A stretch of 64,000 bases of DNA, from contig CP069300.1 of assembly GCA_016839165.1 (NCBI GenBank), positions 310,001 through 374,000 of the forward strand, given 5' to 3'. This stretch comes from Bradyrhizobium sp. PSBB068. Its GTDB lineage: Bacteria; Pseudomonadota; Alphaproteobacteria; Rhizobiales; Xanthobacteraceae. A program made the translations under genes and the position numbers. Shown here piece after piece: positions 25,101-34,355 of the stretch; the first letter of the stretch is position 1, and the number at the start of each line of letters is the position of its first letter. The notes below the pieces were generated by a model that saw nothing but the letters and a program-made list of their open reading frames with translations, was not told the DNA's origin and did not search any database.

Positions 25101-26501
25101 TTAGTTCCGCGCATTCTTCGCCGCTTCCCGGCCGGCGACGCGGCCGAACACGCTGCCGATGGTCATGCCGATGCCGGCGGCGTAGCCCTTGCCGAGCACG
25201 TTGCCGGCCATGATCTCGCCGGCCGCGAACATGTTGGCGGACGGCTTGCCGTCCTGCATCAGCATGCGCGCCTGCTTGTTCACGCGGGTGCCGAGATAGG
25301 TGAAGGTAATGCCGGGCCGCACCGGATAGGCGAGATAGGGCGGCGTCTCGATCTTGCGCGCCCAATGCGTCTTGGCCGGCGTGATGCCTTCGGTACGGCA
25401 GTCGTCGAGGATGGTGTGATCGAAGGTGCCAGGCTGCACCGCGGCGTTGAATTCGGTGATGGTCTTTTCCAGCGCGGCGGCGTCGAGTTTGAGCTTGCCG
25501 GCGAGCTCGGCGATGGTCGCGCCCGCGATCGGCGGAAACAGCGTCGGCATGAAGCTGGTCACCACGGTCGAGTCGAAAATGATGTAGGCGATCTGGTCCG
25601 GTTGCGCTGCGACCAGGCGGCCCCAGATCGCATAGCGCTTCGGCCAGATGTCCTCACCTTCGTCGTAGAAACGCTCGGCATGCTTGTTGACGACGATGCC
25701 GAACACCACCGAGTCGTGGCGCGTGATGATGCCGCCGTCGAACTTCGGCGCGCGGGCGTCGATCGCAACCGCATGGCACTGCGTCGGATCGCCGATCTCC
25801 TGCACGCCCTTGGCCAGCAGCATCTTGAGGATCGTGCCGCGATTATACGGCGTGCCGCGGATCAGGAAATTGTCGGCGGCCTCGCCCCAATATTGCTTCA
25901 GCCATTCGATGTTGGCCTCGAAGCCGCCGGCGGCCGCGACCAGCGTCGAGGCGCGCACTTCGGTCCTGCCACCGACCGGCTGCTTCAGCTGCGCCGAGAG
26001 GAACATGCCGTGCTCGATATTCAGATCGATCACCTCGGCATTGTAGAGGATGTCGACGCCGAGCTCCTCGGCGGTGCGATAGAGCGCGTTCAGCATCGCG
26101 CGGCCGCCGCCGAGGAAGAACGAGTTGGTGCGGCCGAGGCTGAGCGTTCCGCCGAGCGAGGGCTGCCAACGTACGCCCTGCTCGACGATCCAGTTCAGGA
26201 TGTCCTTGGACTCGTGGATCATGAAGCGGGCCAGTTCCTCGTCGGTCTGGCCGCCGGTCACCAGCAGCAAATCCTTCCAGAACTCCTCTTCGGTGTAGGG
26301 ACCGGTGAGGATCTCGGTCGCCGCGTCATGGGCGCAGCGCATGTTGCGGGTGTGGCGGGTGTTGCCGCCGCGGTAGAATTTCGGGGCGCCTTCCAGCACG
26401 AGCACCGAGGCGCCGGCGCGCCGTGCGCTGATCGCAGCGCAAAGGGCGGCGTTGCCGCCGCCGATCACCAGCACGTCGAACCTGCGTGTCAGATCAACCA
26501 T
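25101..26501 (-). CDS. tcuA: FAD-dependent tricarballylate dehydrogenase, TcuA-like
   Basis: A 466-residue FAD-binding dehydrogenase of the fumarate-reductase/succinate-dehydrogenase flavoprotein type. The dinucleotide fold is at the N-terminus (DVLVIGGGNAALCAAISARR), and the FAD-closing motif at the C-terminus is FAAGEIMAGNVLGKGYAAG. TcuA oxidises tricarballylate to cis-aconitate. ATG 26501 (MVDLTRRFDV) is preferred over an upstream extension because it begins just before the fold. The neighbouring MFS transporter, TcuB-like protein and LysR regulator match the composition of the Salmonella tcuRABC locus. Confidence 0.87.
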   Translation of the reverse strand: MVDLTRRFDVLVIGGGNAALCAAISARRAGASVLVLEGAPKFYRGGNTRHTRNMRCAHDAATEILTGPYTEEEFWKDLLLVTGGQTDEELARFMIHESKDILNWIVEQGVRWQPSLGGTLSLGRTNSFFLGGGRAMLNALYRTAEELGVDILYNAEVIDLNIEHGMFLSAQLKQPVGGRTEVRASTLVAAAGGFEANIEWLKQYWGEAADNFLIRGTPYNRGTILKMLLAKGVQEIGDPTQCHAVAIDARAPKFDGGIITRHDSVVFGIVVNKHAERFYDEGEDIWPKRYAIWGRLVAAQPDQIAYIIFDSTVVTSFMPTLFPPIAGATIAELAGKLKLDAAALEKTITEFNAAVQPGTFDHTILDDCRTEGITPAKTHWARKIETPPYLAYPVRPGITFTYLGTRVNKQARMLMQDGKPSANMFAAGEIMAGNVLGKGYAAGIGMTIGSVFGRVAGREAAKNARN

Positions 26502-26580
26502 GCGTTCTTGTGATCGTTGTTGGCATGGAAAGCAACATGCCGGGGCAGGCGATCGGCCTGCCCCGAATGCATACGCGATC

Positions 26581-27891
26581 TCAGGCCGCAACTGTCTCGC
26601 GCTGCTCGATGGTCTGGCCGCCGCGATAAACGATCAGCGCGGCGACGATGCCGAGCGCCGCGGCGCACATCAGCCAGTAGCCGGGCGAGGCCTTGTCGCC
26701 GGTCTTGTCGATCAGCCAGGTCGAAGCGAACGGCGTGAAGGTGCCGAACAGGCCGGCCGCAAGCGCAAAGGCCAGCGAGAAGCAGGTGGTTCGGACATGC
26801 GCCGGCACGATCTCGACCAGCGCGCCGAGCATGGTGCCGCTGTAGACGCCGAAATAGAACGAGAACATCATCTCGACCGCAAGCATCTTGCCGAAAGTCG
26901 GCTCGGTGACGAGCCAATGCAGTGCCGGATAGGCGGTCACGAGGGACAGACCGGCAATCGCGAGCAGCACCGGCTTGCGGCCGACCCGGTCGGACAGCGC
27001 ACCGCCAACCGGATTCCAGATGAAGTTGGTCACCGCAACCAGCAGCGTCACCAGCAGCGCGTCCTGGGTCGACAGTTTCAGTACGGTCTTGCCGAAGGTC
27101 GGCGTGTAGACGGTGACGAAATAGAAGGTCGTCGTGGTCAGCACGGCGATCATCATGCCGAGGATGACGATGCGCCAGTTGGCGAGCGCCGACGCGAACA
27201 CTTCGCGTGCGGTCGGATGATGCTTCATCGCCAGGAATGCCGGCGTCTCCTCCAGCGTCCGGCGGAGGAAGAAGATCACCGGAATGATCAGGCAGCCGAC
27301 GAAGAACGGGATGCGCCAGCCCCAGGCCGCGACGGTCGCGGCCGGCATGCTCTCGCTCAGGATGAAGCCGAGGATGGAGGCGACGAAGATCGCGACCTGC
27401 TGGCTCGCCGACTGGAACGAGGTATAGAAGCCGCGATTGCCGGGCGTCGCGATCTCCGCAAGGTAGACCGACACGCCGCCGAGCTCGACGCCGGCGGAGA
27501 ATCCCTGCAGCAGGCGCGCGAGCAGAACGATGATCGGCGCGGCAATGCCGATCGTCGCATAGGTCGGGCAGATCGCGATCACCACGGTGCCGATCGCCAT
27601 GATCGACAGCGTCACGATCAGGCCCTTGCGGCGGCCGATCTTGTCGATGTAGGCGCCGAGCACGATCGCGCCGACCGGGCGCATCAGCGCGCCGAGCCAG
27701 AACACGCCGAAGGCGTTGAGCAGTGCGGCGGTCTCGTTCTCGGAGGGGAAGAAGGCCTTCGCAATCGCCTGCGCATAGAAGCCAAACAGGAAGAAGTCGA
27801 ATTGCTCGAGGAAATTGCCGCTGGTCGCGCGCAGGATCGCGCCGAGACGTGACTTGATTTGCGGTACTTGCGATGGACTCGACTGCGACAT
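26581..27891 (-). CDS. tcuC: MFS transporter, citrate/tricarballylate type (TcuC-like)
   Basis: A 436-residue transporter with about 12 transmembrane helices of the metabolite:H+ symporter branch. Characteristic pieces are [17 protein letters not shown] in helix 1, [13 protein letters not shown] after helix 2, and [14 protein letters not shown] in helix 4. Members carry citrate, tricarballylate, shikimate or related acids. ATG 27891 follows GGAGGAAAG. The gene is next to the TcuA-like gene and is probably the first structural gene of the operon, importing tricarballylate. Confidence 0.87.
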   Translation of the reverse strand: MSQSSPSQVPQIKSRLGAILRATSGNFLEQFDFFLFGFYAQAIAKAFFPSENETAALLNAFGVFWLGALMRPVGAIVLGAYIDKIGRRKGLIVTLSIMAIGTVVIAICPTYATIGIAAPIIVLLARLLQGFSAGVELGGVSVYLAEIATPGNRGFYTSFQSASQQVAIFVASILGFILSESMPAATVAAWGWRIPFFVGCLIIPVIFFLRRTLEETPAFLAMKHHPTAREVFASALANWRIVILGMMIAVLTTTTFYFVTVYTPTFGKTVLKLSTQDALLVTLLVAVTNFIWNPVGGALSDRVGRKPVLLAIAGLSLVTAYPALHWLVTEPTFGKMLAVEMMFSFYFGVYSGTMLGALVEIVPAHVRTTCFSLAFALAAGLFGTFTPFASTWLIDKTGDKASPGYWLMCAAALGIVAALIVYRGGQTIEQRETVAA

Positions 27892-28079
27892 AGCGCCCTT
27901 TCCTCCCCGTGACGAAACGGCCGGCGCAAATTGCTTCGTCGGCCAAGGCAGTTACCTGCCATATGCGGCAATTTGGCACGCCGGTCCGGCGCGACCAACC
28001 CGAAATCTCGCAGGAGCCATTGGAAAAAAGCCGTAGATGGAAATCGCCTGAGGCGCTTACGAGCGAAGGGGGCGCCGCA

Positions 28080-28979
28080 TCACGACGCCGAGTGCGCCGC
28101 GGCGCCGAGCCAGGAGCGGAATGCGGAGAGCTTCGGTGAATCAGCACGGCCCTGCGGCGTGACCAGGTAGAACCCGGCGTCGGCCGGCAGCGCAATCTTG
28201 AAGGGAACTATGAGGCGGCCCTTGGCGATGTCGTCCTGCACATAGGAGGTGCGGCCCATCGCAATGCCGATGCCGTCGATCGCGGCCTGCAGCGTCACGA
28301 ACAGCAGGTCGAAGGTCACACCCGGCTGCTTGGAAATGTCGGTCGGCAGGCCTGCTGCGGTCAGCCACAGCCGCCAGTCGTCGCTGTTGGCGTTGCTGGT
28401 GTGCAGCAGCACGTGATCCCTGAGGTCCTCGGGGCATTTCAGCGGCTTGGTTCCCTGCAGCAGCGACGGGCTGCACACCGGAAACAGCTCGTCCGCCATC
28501 AGCCAGTCGGCGCGCAGGCCCGCCCATTGGCCGCGGCCATAGCGGATCGCGGCGTCGACCTTGTCGCGCTGGAAGTCGACCAGGCTGGTCGAGGTGGTGA
28601 TGCGGACGTCGATGCCCGAATGCGCCTCCTGGAACGCCGACAGGCGCGGCAGCAGCCACTTGGCCGCGAGCGATGCCAATGTGGAGACGGTCAGCACGTG
28701 ATCGTCGTCCCGGCGTAGCAAACGGTCGGTCGCGAGCCTGAGGTCATTGAAGGCGGCGCGGACGCCGGGAAGGTATTCGGCAGCCTCCGGCGTCAGGCTC
28801 AGCGAGCGGTTCTGGCGGATGAACAGGCGGACGCCGAGTTCCTCCTCGAGGCGCCGGATCTGATGGCTGATCGCGGTCTGCGTCACGTTCAATTCGGACG
28901 CCGCCAGCGTGAAGCTCATGTGCCGTGCCGCGGCCTCGAACGCCCGCAGACCATTCAGCGAAGGCAGCCGGCTGGTCAT
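28080..28979 (-). CDS. LysR-family regulator, probable TcuR-like activator of the tcu cluster
   Basis: A 299-residue LysR protein. The winged helix is LAASELNVTQTAISHQIRRL, continuing LEEELGVRLFIRQNRSLSLTP; the effector domain follows. This pattern places it in the GcvA-like branch. ATG 28979 is chosen because GGGAGG sits 10 bases upstream; a TTG start 18 bases earlier would put that site inside the gene. It is upstream of and co-oriented with the MFS gene, with about 190 bases between, and divergent from the DUF1127 gene. Tricarballylate or citrate would be the likely co-inducer, by analogy with TcuR. Confidence 0.85.
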   Translation of the reverse strand: MTSRLPSLNGLRAFEAAARHMSFTLAASELNVTQTAISHQIRRLEEELGVRLFIRQNRSLSLTPEAAEYLPGVRAAFNDLRLATDRLLRRDDDHVLTVSTLASLAAKWLLPRLSAFQEAHSGIDVRITTSTSLVDFQRDKVDAAIRYGRGQWAGLRADWLMADELFPVCSPSLLQGTKPLKCPEDLRDHVLLHTSNANSDDWRLWLTAAGLPTDISKQPGVTFDLLFVTLQAAIDGIGIAMGRTSYVQDDIAKGRLIVPFKIALPADAGFYLVTPQGRADSPKLSAFRSWLGAAAHSAS

Positions 28980-29097
28980 CCCCTCAATGCCTCCCAATAC
29001 ATGACTTTAATTCATGCGAAGCGGTACAAAGTGTCGTTTGTGAACGGGCCGAATGGCGCAGATATTACCGCCAACAGGTTACCGATAGGAGCCGCAA

Positions 29098-29316
29098 ATG
29101 TCCATTTTCACCCATGAATCGATGACAAATCATCATACGCTGGATCACCAAGCATCAGGCCTTTTGAATCAGGTCGGCGAGACCCTTCACGTCTGGTGGG
29201 AGCGCTATGAGCGCCGCCGCGAGCTGTCGCAGTGGACCGAGCGCGACCTGCACGACATCGGCATGTCCCGCAGCGACATCGTGTTCGAGACCGAGAAGCC
29301 GTTCTGGCGGGCCTGA
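29098..29316 (+). CDS. DUF1127 small protein
   Basis: A 72-residue protein. The C-terminal part is the Arg-rich DUF1127 motif: WWERYERRRELSQWTERDL, then HDIGMSRSDI. Small DUF1127 proteins in alphaproteobacteria have been linked to RNA turnover and phosphate or stress adaptation. ATG 29098 follows AGGAGCCGC. It is divergent from the LysR gene and followed by a terminator-like hairpin. Confidence 0.9.
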   Translation: MSIFTHESMTNHHTLDHQASGLLNQVGETLHVWWERYERRRELSQWTERDLHDIGMSRSDIVFETEKPFWRA

Positions 29317-29328
29317 AGGGCCGCCATC

Positions 29329-29366
29329 GCCGGCGCTGCCTCTGTCGAGGGGCGCCGGCTAATTTT
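29329..29366 (+). terminator. Rho-independent terminator after the DUF1127 gene
   Basis: GCCGGCGC (29329-29336) pairs with GCGCCGGC (29352-29359), with an inner CCTC/GAGG stem, and is followed by TAATTTT. It ends 18 bases before the acetyltransferase ATG, so it may act as an attenuator between the two genes. Confidence 0.65.
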
Positions 29367-29383
29367 CACCCGAGGAGCGTGTC

Positions 29384-30007
29384 ATGACTGCGCTGCATCT
29401 CGACGATCTCAAGCAATACTCTGACGTGCTGCGCGCCAAGAACGGCAGCGAGATCAAGGTGCGCTTCGTCGAGCCGCGCGACCGCGAGGAGCTGCAGAAC
29501 TATATCCGCTCGCTCTCCGCGGGCTCCCGTTACAACCGCTTCCTCGGCGCGTTGAGCGAGCTGCCGAAGACGGAGCTCGAGCGTTTCGTTCATGTCGGCG
29601 AGGCTGACCGGTTCACGGTGGTCGCGACGATGCTGGTCGATGGTTTCGAGACCATCGTCGGCGAAGCCCGCTACGCCTTCCATGCCGATACGTCGAGCGT
29701 CGAGTTCGGCCTGTCGATCGATGACCGGTGGCAGGGCCACGGCATCGGCAAGGCGCTGCTCAAGAATCTCGAATGCCGTGCGGCGTCCTTCGGAGCCGAG
29801 CGCATCTTCGGCGACACGCTGCGTTCCAACGCGACGATGATCGGCCTCGCCCGCAAATCCGACTACGCCTTCGCGGCAAGCCCCGGCGACTGGAAGCTGG
29901 TGCGCTTTGCGAAGGAAATCCATGTCGAACCGCAAGACATTCCCTGTGCCAGCTGGCGGCTTGCCGCCACTTCCCGCTCGGCCGTGATGTCCTCGCTTGC
30001 GGTTTGA
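29384..30007 (+). CDS. GNAT-family N-acetyltransferase
   Basis: A 207-residue GNAT protein. After an N-terminal strand region (KVRFVEPRDREELQNYIRSL), the acetyl-CoA-binding motif A is SIDDRWQGHGIGKALLKNL, where Q/R-x-x-G-x-G/A is present at WQGHGIG. Substrate is unknown; its closest general look is the acetyltransferase domain found fused to acyl-CoA synthetases. ATG 29384 follows GAGGAG. A strong terminator follows immediately. Confidence 0.88.
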   Translation: MTALHLDDLKQYSDVLRAKNGSEIKVRFVEPRDREELQNYIRSLSAGSRYNRFLGALSELPKTELERFVHVGEADRFTVVATMLVDGFETIVGEARYAFHADTSSVEFGLSIDDRWQGHGIGKALLKNLECRAASFGAERIFGDTLRSNATMIGLARKSDYAFAASPGDWKLVRFAKEIHVEPQDIPCASWRLAATSRSAVMSSLAV

Positions 30008-30014
30008 TTGACTA

Positions 30015-30050
30015 GGCCCGGTTCTGGCCCCTCCAGAACCGGGCCCTTTT
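30015..30050. terminator. Strong terminator between convergent acetyltransferase genes
   Basis: GGCCCGGTTCTGG (30015-30027) and CCAGAACCGGGCC (30033-30045) form a perfect 13-bp stem with a five-base loop, followed by TTTT. It serves the plus-strand acetyltransferase and may also work for the convergent gene that ends at 30059. Confidence 0.85.
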
Positions 30051-30058
30051 CTCCCGCG

Positions 30059-30616
30059 TTACAGCTTCTGCAGATACAGCCGCATGATAGGCCGTTCGGG
30101 CGATGGCGAAGGCACGTGTTTGAACCCCAGCCGTTCAAACGTCGTTACAAATCCCGTGCTTGATGAACTGGGAGACGCTGATCGGTCGATCGGGTACGCC
30201 TCGATCGCAGGTACTCCGTTGCTTCGGGCCAAATCGATCGCACTCTCGGTCAAGCGGGCAGCGATCCCGTGCCGACGAAAATCCTTTCCGATGTAGAAGC
30301 AGGAAATCGCCCAGACAGGAACGTCATCAGGTGAACGCAGCCGCCAGGACTGTTGCATGTAGGGCAACGCGTCGCGGCTGCCGATCTGGCACCAACCCGC
30401 AGGTTGGCCGCCGACATAGGCGAGAAGTCCCGGCGGCGGCCCCTTCCTAACAGTCTTGTTGAAGGCTGCTCGATTGATCGACGGCTGTTGCCGGCGGTAC
30501 CGGGCGCCGATGCGCCAATACATGCACCAGCATCGCCGTGTCACGGCACCTTCGCTGAACAGCTTGTCGATATCGGCCCATCGCTCCGGGGTGAGGACTT
30601 TGACGGAGGCGTCCAT
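30059..30616 (-). CDS. GNAT-family N-acetyltransferase
   Basis: An acetyltransferase of 185 residues from ATG 30616 (MDASVKVLTPERW); a GTG two codons upstream is an alternative. Features include a Cys-rich N-terminal stretch (TRRCWCMYWRIG) and the acetyl-CoA loop DFRRHGIAARLTESAIDLAR. Proteins with this layout are usually annotated simply as GNAT. It lies just behind the enoyl-CoA hydratase gene (30633) on the same strand, with a 16-base gap, so the two may be co-transcribed. Confidence 0.86.
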   Translation of the reverse strand: MDASVKVLTPERWADIDKLFSEGAVTRRCWCMYWRIGARYRRQQPSINRAAFNKTVRKGPPPGLLAYVGGQPAGWCQIGSRDALPYMQQSWRLRSPDDVPVWAISCFYIGKDFRRHGIAARLTESAIDLARSNGVPAIEAYPIDRSASPSSSSTGFVTTFERLGFKHVPSPSPERPIMRLYLQKL

Positions 30617-30632
30617 GCGCACGCGAACGCGC

Positions 30633-31463
30633 CTAGCTGCCCCGGAACACCGGCTTGCGCTTCTCGATGAAGGCCTGCACCGCCTCCTTGTGATCGGCGG
30701 TCGTGGTGAGGCGGATCAGACGCTCGGCCTCGTGGTCGCGCGCGGTGGCGAAGTCGAACAGCAGTGCCTCGTCGAGATTGTCCTTCATGTAGCGCAGCGC
30801 CAGGGTCGGACCTTCGGCGATCGACTTCGCGAGCGCGAACGCCTCGTCCTGCAGCGTCTCGTCCGGCACCACGCGGTTGACGAGGCCGATCTGCTCGCAC
30901 CTCGCGGCATCGACCTTCTCCGAGGTGAACATCAGTTCGCGGGCGCGCGAAGTGCCGACCAGGCGCGTCAACAGCCAGGCCATGCCGTAATCGCCGCTCA
31001 GCGCCACGCGCAAGTAACCGGTCGAGACGAAGGCCGATTGCGCCGCGATCCGGATGTCGCAGGCCATCGCGATCGCAAGCCCGGCGCCGACCGCGGGGCC
31101 GGGCAGGGCGGCGATGGTCGGCTTGCGCACCGAGGCGAGCGCGCCGGTCAGCAGGCGCTGGCGCTCCTGCAGATCCGCGACCTTGTCCTCATAGGACATT
31201 TCGAGCTTCTTCGGGTCGCGGTTGGCGCCCATGCCCTTGACGTTGCCGCCGGCGCAGAACGCCTTGCCGGCGCCGGTCACGAGCAGCACGCCGACCTCGG
31301 GGTTCTCGCCGCAAGTCCGGATCATCGTGCGCAGCGCCGGCGTCAGCGTGTCCGACAGCGAGTTGCGGGCATCCGGGCGGTTCAGCGTGATGACGGCGAC
31401 GCGGTCGCGGATTACGCAGAGCAGTTCGTCGGTGCCGGTCTCGATCTTGATGTCAGCGGTCAT
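30633..31463 (-). CDS. Enoyl-CoA hydratase/isomerase family protein
   Basis: A 276-residue crotonase-fold protein. Oxyanion-hole segments are AFCAGGNVKGMG and LPGPAVGAGLAIAMACDIRIA. The catalytic region GYLRVALSGDYGMAWLLTRL carries Asp in place of one of the hydratase glutamates, so it might be an isomerase or act on an unusual acyl-CoA. ATG 31463 (MTADIKIE) follows GGGAG; upstream ATGs at 31475 and 31484 are alternatives. It lies in a set of acyl-CoA genes with an SDR and acyl-CoA dehydrogenase. Confidence 0.88.
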   Translation of the reverse strand: MTADIKIETGTDELLCVIRDRVAVITLNRPDARNSLSDTLTPALRTMIRTCGENPEVGVLLVTGAGKAFCAGGNVKGMGANRDPKKLEMSYEDKVADLQERQRLLTGALASVRKPTIAALPGPAVGAGLAIAMACDIRIAAQSAFVSTGYLRVALSGDYGMAWLLTRLVGTSRARELMFTSEKVDAARCEQIGLVNRVVPDETLQDEAFALAKSIAEGPTLALRYMKDNLDEALLFDFATARDHEAERLIRLTTTADHKEAVQAFIEKRKPVFRGS

Positions 31464-31605
31464 TTCGCTCCCCATGGTGCTCATGTTTGGCTTCGTAGGG
31501 TGGGCAAGGCTTAGTGTGCCCACCACCGCGACCAGAGTGCCGAGAGTGGGCACGGCGCAAGGGCGCCCTTGTCCACCCTACGCCTGTTGCATGATATCCG
31601 TCATC

Positions 31606-32307
31606 TCAAAACTTCTCAACCCAGGGCCGCAATTCCAGCTCCCAGGTCCAGGCGCTGCGCGGCTGTTGCAGCACGTTCCAGTAGCTCAACGCAATCGCGT
31701 CGGGATCGAGCATCGAATCCGGTTTGTCGGCGGGCTCGGTGCGGGCGGCGCTGCGGATGCCGCCGTCGATCACGAAATGCGCGACATGGATGCCCTGCGG
31801 CGACAGTTCCCGCGCCATGCTCTGCGCCAGCCCGCGCAATGCGAACTTGCCCATCGCGAACGGCGCCGATTGCGCGTAGCCCTTCACGCTGGCGGAGGCG
31901 CCGGTGAACAGGATCGCGCCCTTCTTGTTAGGGACCATGCGCTTCGCCGCCTCCTGTGCCACCAGGAAGCCGCCGAACGCCGAGACCGCGATCGCCTGCT
32001 CGACCTCGGACGGAACGAGTTCAACGAACGGCCCGCGCGAGCGGCCGGAGGCATTGTAGACCACGAGGTCGGGTGTTCCGATCTCGCGCTCGACCAGACC
32101 AAACAGACGCTCGACATCTTCGGCCTTGGTGGTATCGCAGGCATAGGCCTTCGCACCGGTTTCGGTGCAGAGCGCGCCGAGCTTCTCGATGCTGCGGGCG
32201 CCCAGCGCCACGCGAATTCCCTCCCGCGAAAATAGCCGGGTCAGCGAGGCGCTGAGACCCGCGCCGGCGCCGACGATCAGGGCGATCTTGTATTTTGGAA
32301 TATCCAT
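31606..32307 (-). CDS. Short-chain dehydrogenase/reductase lacking the catalytic Tyr
   Basis: A 233-residue Rossmann SDR. The cofactor loop is IVGAGAGLSASL and the Ser region is ILFTGASASVKG. The usual YxxxK motif reads FAMGK (SAPFAMGKFALRGLAQS), so Phe replaces the catalytic Tyr while Lys is kept. Some related SDRs share this, so it may be a subfamily trait, not a lesion. AAGGAAA precedes ATG 32307. It is divergent from the acyl-CoA dehydrogenase gene, with only 35 bases between the two starts. Confidence 0.85.
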   Translation of the reverse strand: MDIPKYKIALIVGAGAGLSASLTRLFSREGIRVALGARSIEKLGALCTETGAKAYACDTTKAEDVERLFGLVEREIGTPDLVVYNASGRSRGPFVELVPSEVEQAIAVSAFGGFLVAQEAAKRMVPNKKGAILFTGASASVKGYAQSAPFAMGKFALRGLAQSMARELSPQGIHVAHFVIDGGIRSAARTEPADKPDSMLDPDAIALSYWNVLQQPRSAWTWELELRPWVEKF

Positions 32308-32342
32308 TGGGCTTTCCTTTGCTCGGCCGGAGGAGGATAGTC

Positions 32343-34160
32343 GTGCCCAAAGAGATGAGGAACGCAGCCGGGAATTCAATGCAGCCGCTCAAGCAAGATT
32401 TGACTTCGTCGTCCGCCAGCCAGCCGGGCCTGTTGGCCCCCGACACGACGGGAATGAATTTCTACCGGGCCGATCCGGCGCTGACGGATCTTCTGAAACT
32501 GCATCTGCCCGAGGCGTTGTTTCGCCACATCGAGCCGTATCTTGATCGGCTCGGCGAATTGGCCGGCGGCCATCTCGACGAATGCGCGCGGTTGGCCGAC
32601 CGGCATACGCCGGTGCTGCACCAGCGCGACAAGTTCGGCCGCGACGTGCAAACGATCGAGTATCATCCGGCCTATCGCGAGATCGAGAAGGCCGCGTTCG
32701 GCGAGTTCGGCATCCATGCACTGTCGATCCGCAAGGGTATCATGGGCTGGCCCGACAAATATCCCGTGGTCGCCAAGCACGCCTTCACCTTCCTGTTCAA
32801 CCAGACCGAATTCGGCATGGGCTGCCCGATCAACGTCACTGACGGCTGCGCCAAGCTGCTCAACAATTTCGGCAGCGAGGCGTTGAAGGCGAAATATCTC
32901 GACGGCCTGACCCAGACCGACATGAGCAGGCTGACGCAAGGCGGCCAGTTCATGACGGAGAAGGAGGGCGGCTCCGACGTCGGCACGCTGACCACCCGCG
33001 CGGTGCAGGAGGGCGACCACTGGCGGCTCTACGGCGAGAAATGGTTCTGCTCGAACGCCGATGCCAAGGTGGTGATGCTGTTGGCGCGGCCGGAAGGTGC
33101 GGGGCCGGGCACGAAAGGCGTCGGCCTGTTCCTGATGCCGCGGTTCCTCGACGACGGCTCGCCGAACCACTACCGGATCGTGCGGCTGAAGGACAAGCTC
33201 GGCACCCGCTCGATGGCCTCGGGCGAGATCAAGTTCGATGGCGCGATCGCCTATGCCGTCGGCAAGCTCGATCGCGGCTTCGTGCAGATGGCCGAGATGG
33301 TCAACTCGTCGCGACTGTCCAACGGCGTGAAATCGACCGCGCTGATGCGCCGTGCCTGGCACGACGCCATCACGGTGGCGCGGGGCCGCGTGGTGTTCGG
33401 CCAGCGTATCATCGATCTGCCGCTGGCGCGGCGTCAACTGATGAAGATCATGCTGCCGACCGAGCAGGCGCTGTCGATGAGCTTCCTCACCGCCGATGCG
33501 CTCGATCGTGCCGAGGCCGGCAGCCAGGACGCCGCGGCGCTGCTCCGCGTCCTGACCCCGACGTTGAAATTCCGCGCCACCCGCGATGCCCGAAAGGTCT
33601 GCGGCGATGCGATGGAGATGCGCGGCGGCATCGGCTACATCGAGGAATTCGTCACCCCGCGGTTGCTGCGCGATGCGCATCTCGGCTCGATCTGGGAGGG
33701 CACCGGCAACATCGTCGCGATCGATGCGCTGAAGCGCGCGGTCGGGCGCCATGGCGCCGACAATGCGCTCGCCGCCGATCTGCATGCGCGGCTCGACGAC
33801 AGTCCCAACGTGCCGCAAGCCTGGCGCAATCGGCTGCGTGAGCTCAGCGATCGCGCGATCGGATTTGCGCGCGAAGTGGCTGGCCGCATCGACAACGAGG
33901 GCGACGCACGGCGCGCGACGAGCCTGCTCTATCATGTCGCGAGCGCGGTGGCGCTGGCCTGGGAAGGCGGTCGCATCCACGAGATGCGCGGCGATGCGCG
34001 ACGGCTGTTGCTGTCGCGGATGGTGGTCGATCACCGCGTGATGCCGGGCGATCCGTTCCGGCTTGCGGAAAATACCGTTCAGCGCAGGATGACCGAGCAT
34101 CTGCTCGGCGATCGCGCCATCGGCATGGCCGAGGTTGGCGAATTGCTTGTCGCAGCGTAG
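32343..34160 (+). CDS. Acyl-CoA dehydrogenase, AidB/DmdC-like large form
   Basis: A flavoprotein of about 605 residues from GTG 32343, chosen because GGAGGAGG lies six bases upstream; an in-frame start at 32295 would overlap the divergent SDR gene. Landmarks are QGGQFMTEKEGGSDVGTLTT (acyl and FAD site), GEKWFCSNADAKV, LGTRSMASGEIKFDGA and, near the end, AHLGSIWEGTGNIVAIDALK, which holds the WEGT glutamate expected of catalytically active members. The extra C-terminal domain of about 150 residues is typical of AidB-like enzymes. It may oxidise the same acyl-CoA class as the adjacent hydratase and SDR. Confidence 0.9.
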   Translation: MPKEMRNAAGNSMQPLKQDLTSSSASQPGLLAPDTTGMNFYRADPALTDLLKLHLPEALFRHIEPYLDRLGELAGGHLDECARLADRHTPVLHQRDKFGRDVQTIEYHPAYREIEKAAFGEFGIHALSIRKGIMGWPDKYPVVAKHAFTFLFNQTEFGMGCPINVTDGCAKLLNNFGSEALKAKYLDGLTQTDMSRLTQGGQFMTEKEGGSDVGTLTTRAVQEGDHWRLYGEKWFCSNADAKVVMLLARPEGAGPGTKGVGLFLMPRFLDDGSPNHYRIVRLKDKLGTRSMASGEIKFDGAIAYAVGKLDRGFVQMAEMVNSSRLSNGVKSTALMRRAWHDAITVARGRVVFGQRIIDLPLARRQLMKIMLPTEQALSMSFLTADALDRAEAGSQDAAALLRVLTPTLKFRATRDARKVCGDAMEMRGGIGYIEEFVTPRLLRDAHLGSIWEGTGNIVAIDALKRAVGRHGADNALAADLHARLDDSPNVPQAWRNRLRELSDRAIGFAREVAGRIDNEGDARRATSLLYHVASAVALAWEGGRIHEMRGDARRLLLSRMVVDHRVMPGDPFRLAENTVQRRMTEHLLGDRAIGMAEVGELLVAA

Positions 34161-34185
34161 GCTCGCCGTGGTCGTTCGCGTAGTC

Positions 34186-34318
34186 TCACTTCTCCCAAAG
34201 GGAGCGGTCGGATCGCGCCTGCGATCCGGGTGAGGGGTTGCAATCTATCGATAGACCTGAACCCCTCCCCCGGACCGCATCTTCGATGCGCTCCGACCTC
34301 TCCCTTTGGGAGAGGTGG
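34186..34318. repeat. Palindromic intergenic repeat, type A copy
   Basis: CACTTCTCCCAAAGGGAG at the left and CCTCTCCCTTTGGGAGAGGTG at the right enclose nested arms (GGTGAGGGGTTG / CCCCTCCCCC; ATCTATCGATAGA). It separates the acyl-CoA dehydrogenase and alcohol dehydrogenase genes. Confidence 0.75.
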
Positions 34319-34355
34319 AGAGCGTACCCAACAAGAAACATGAGAGGAAATTCCG

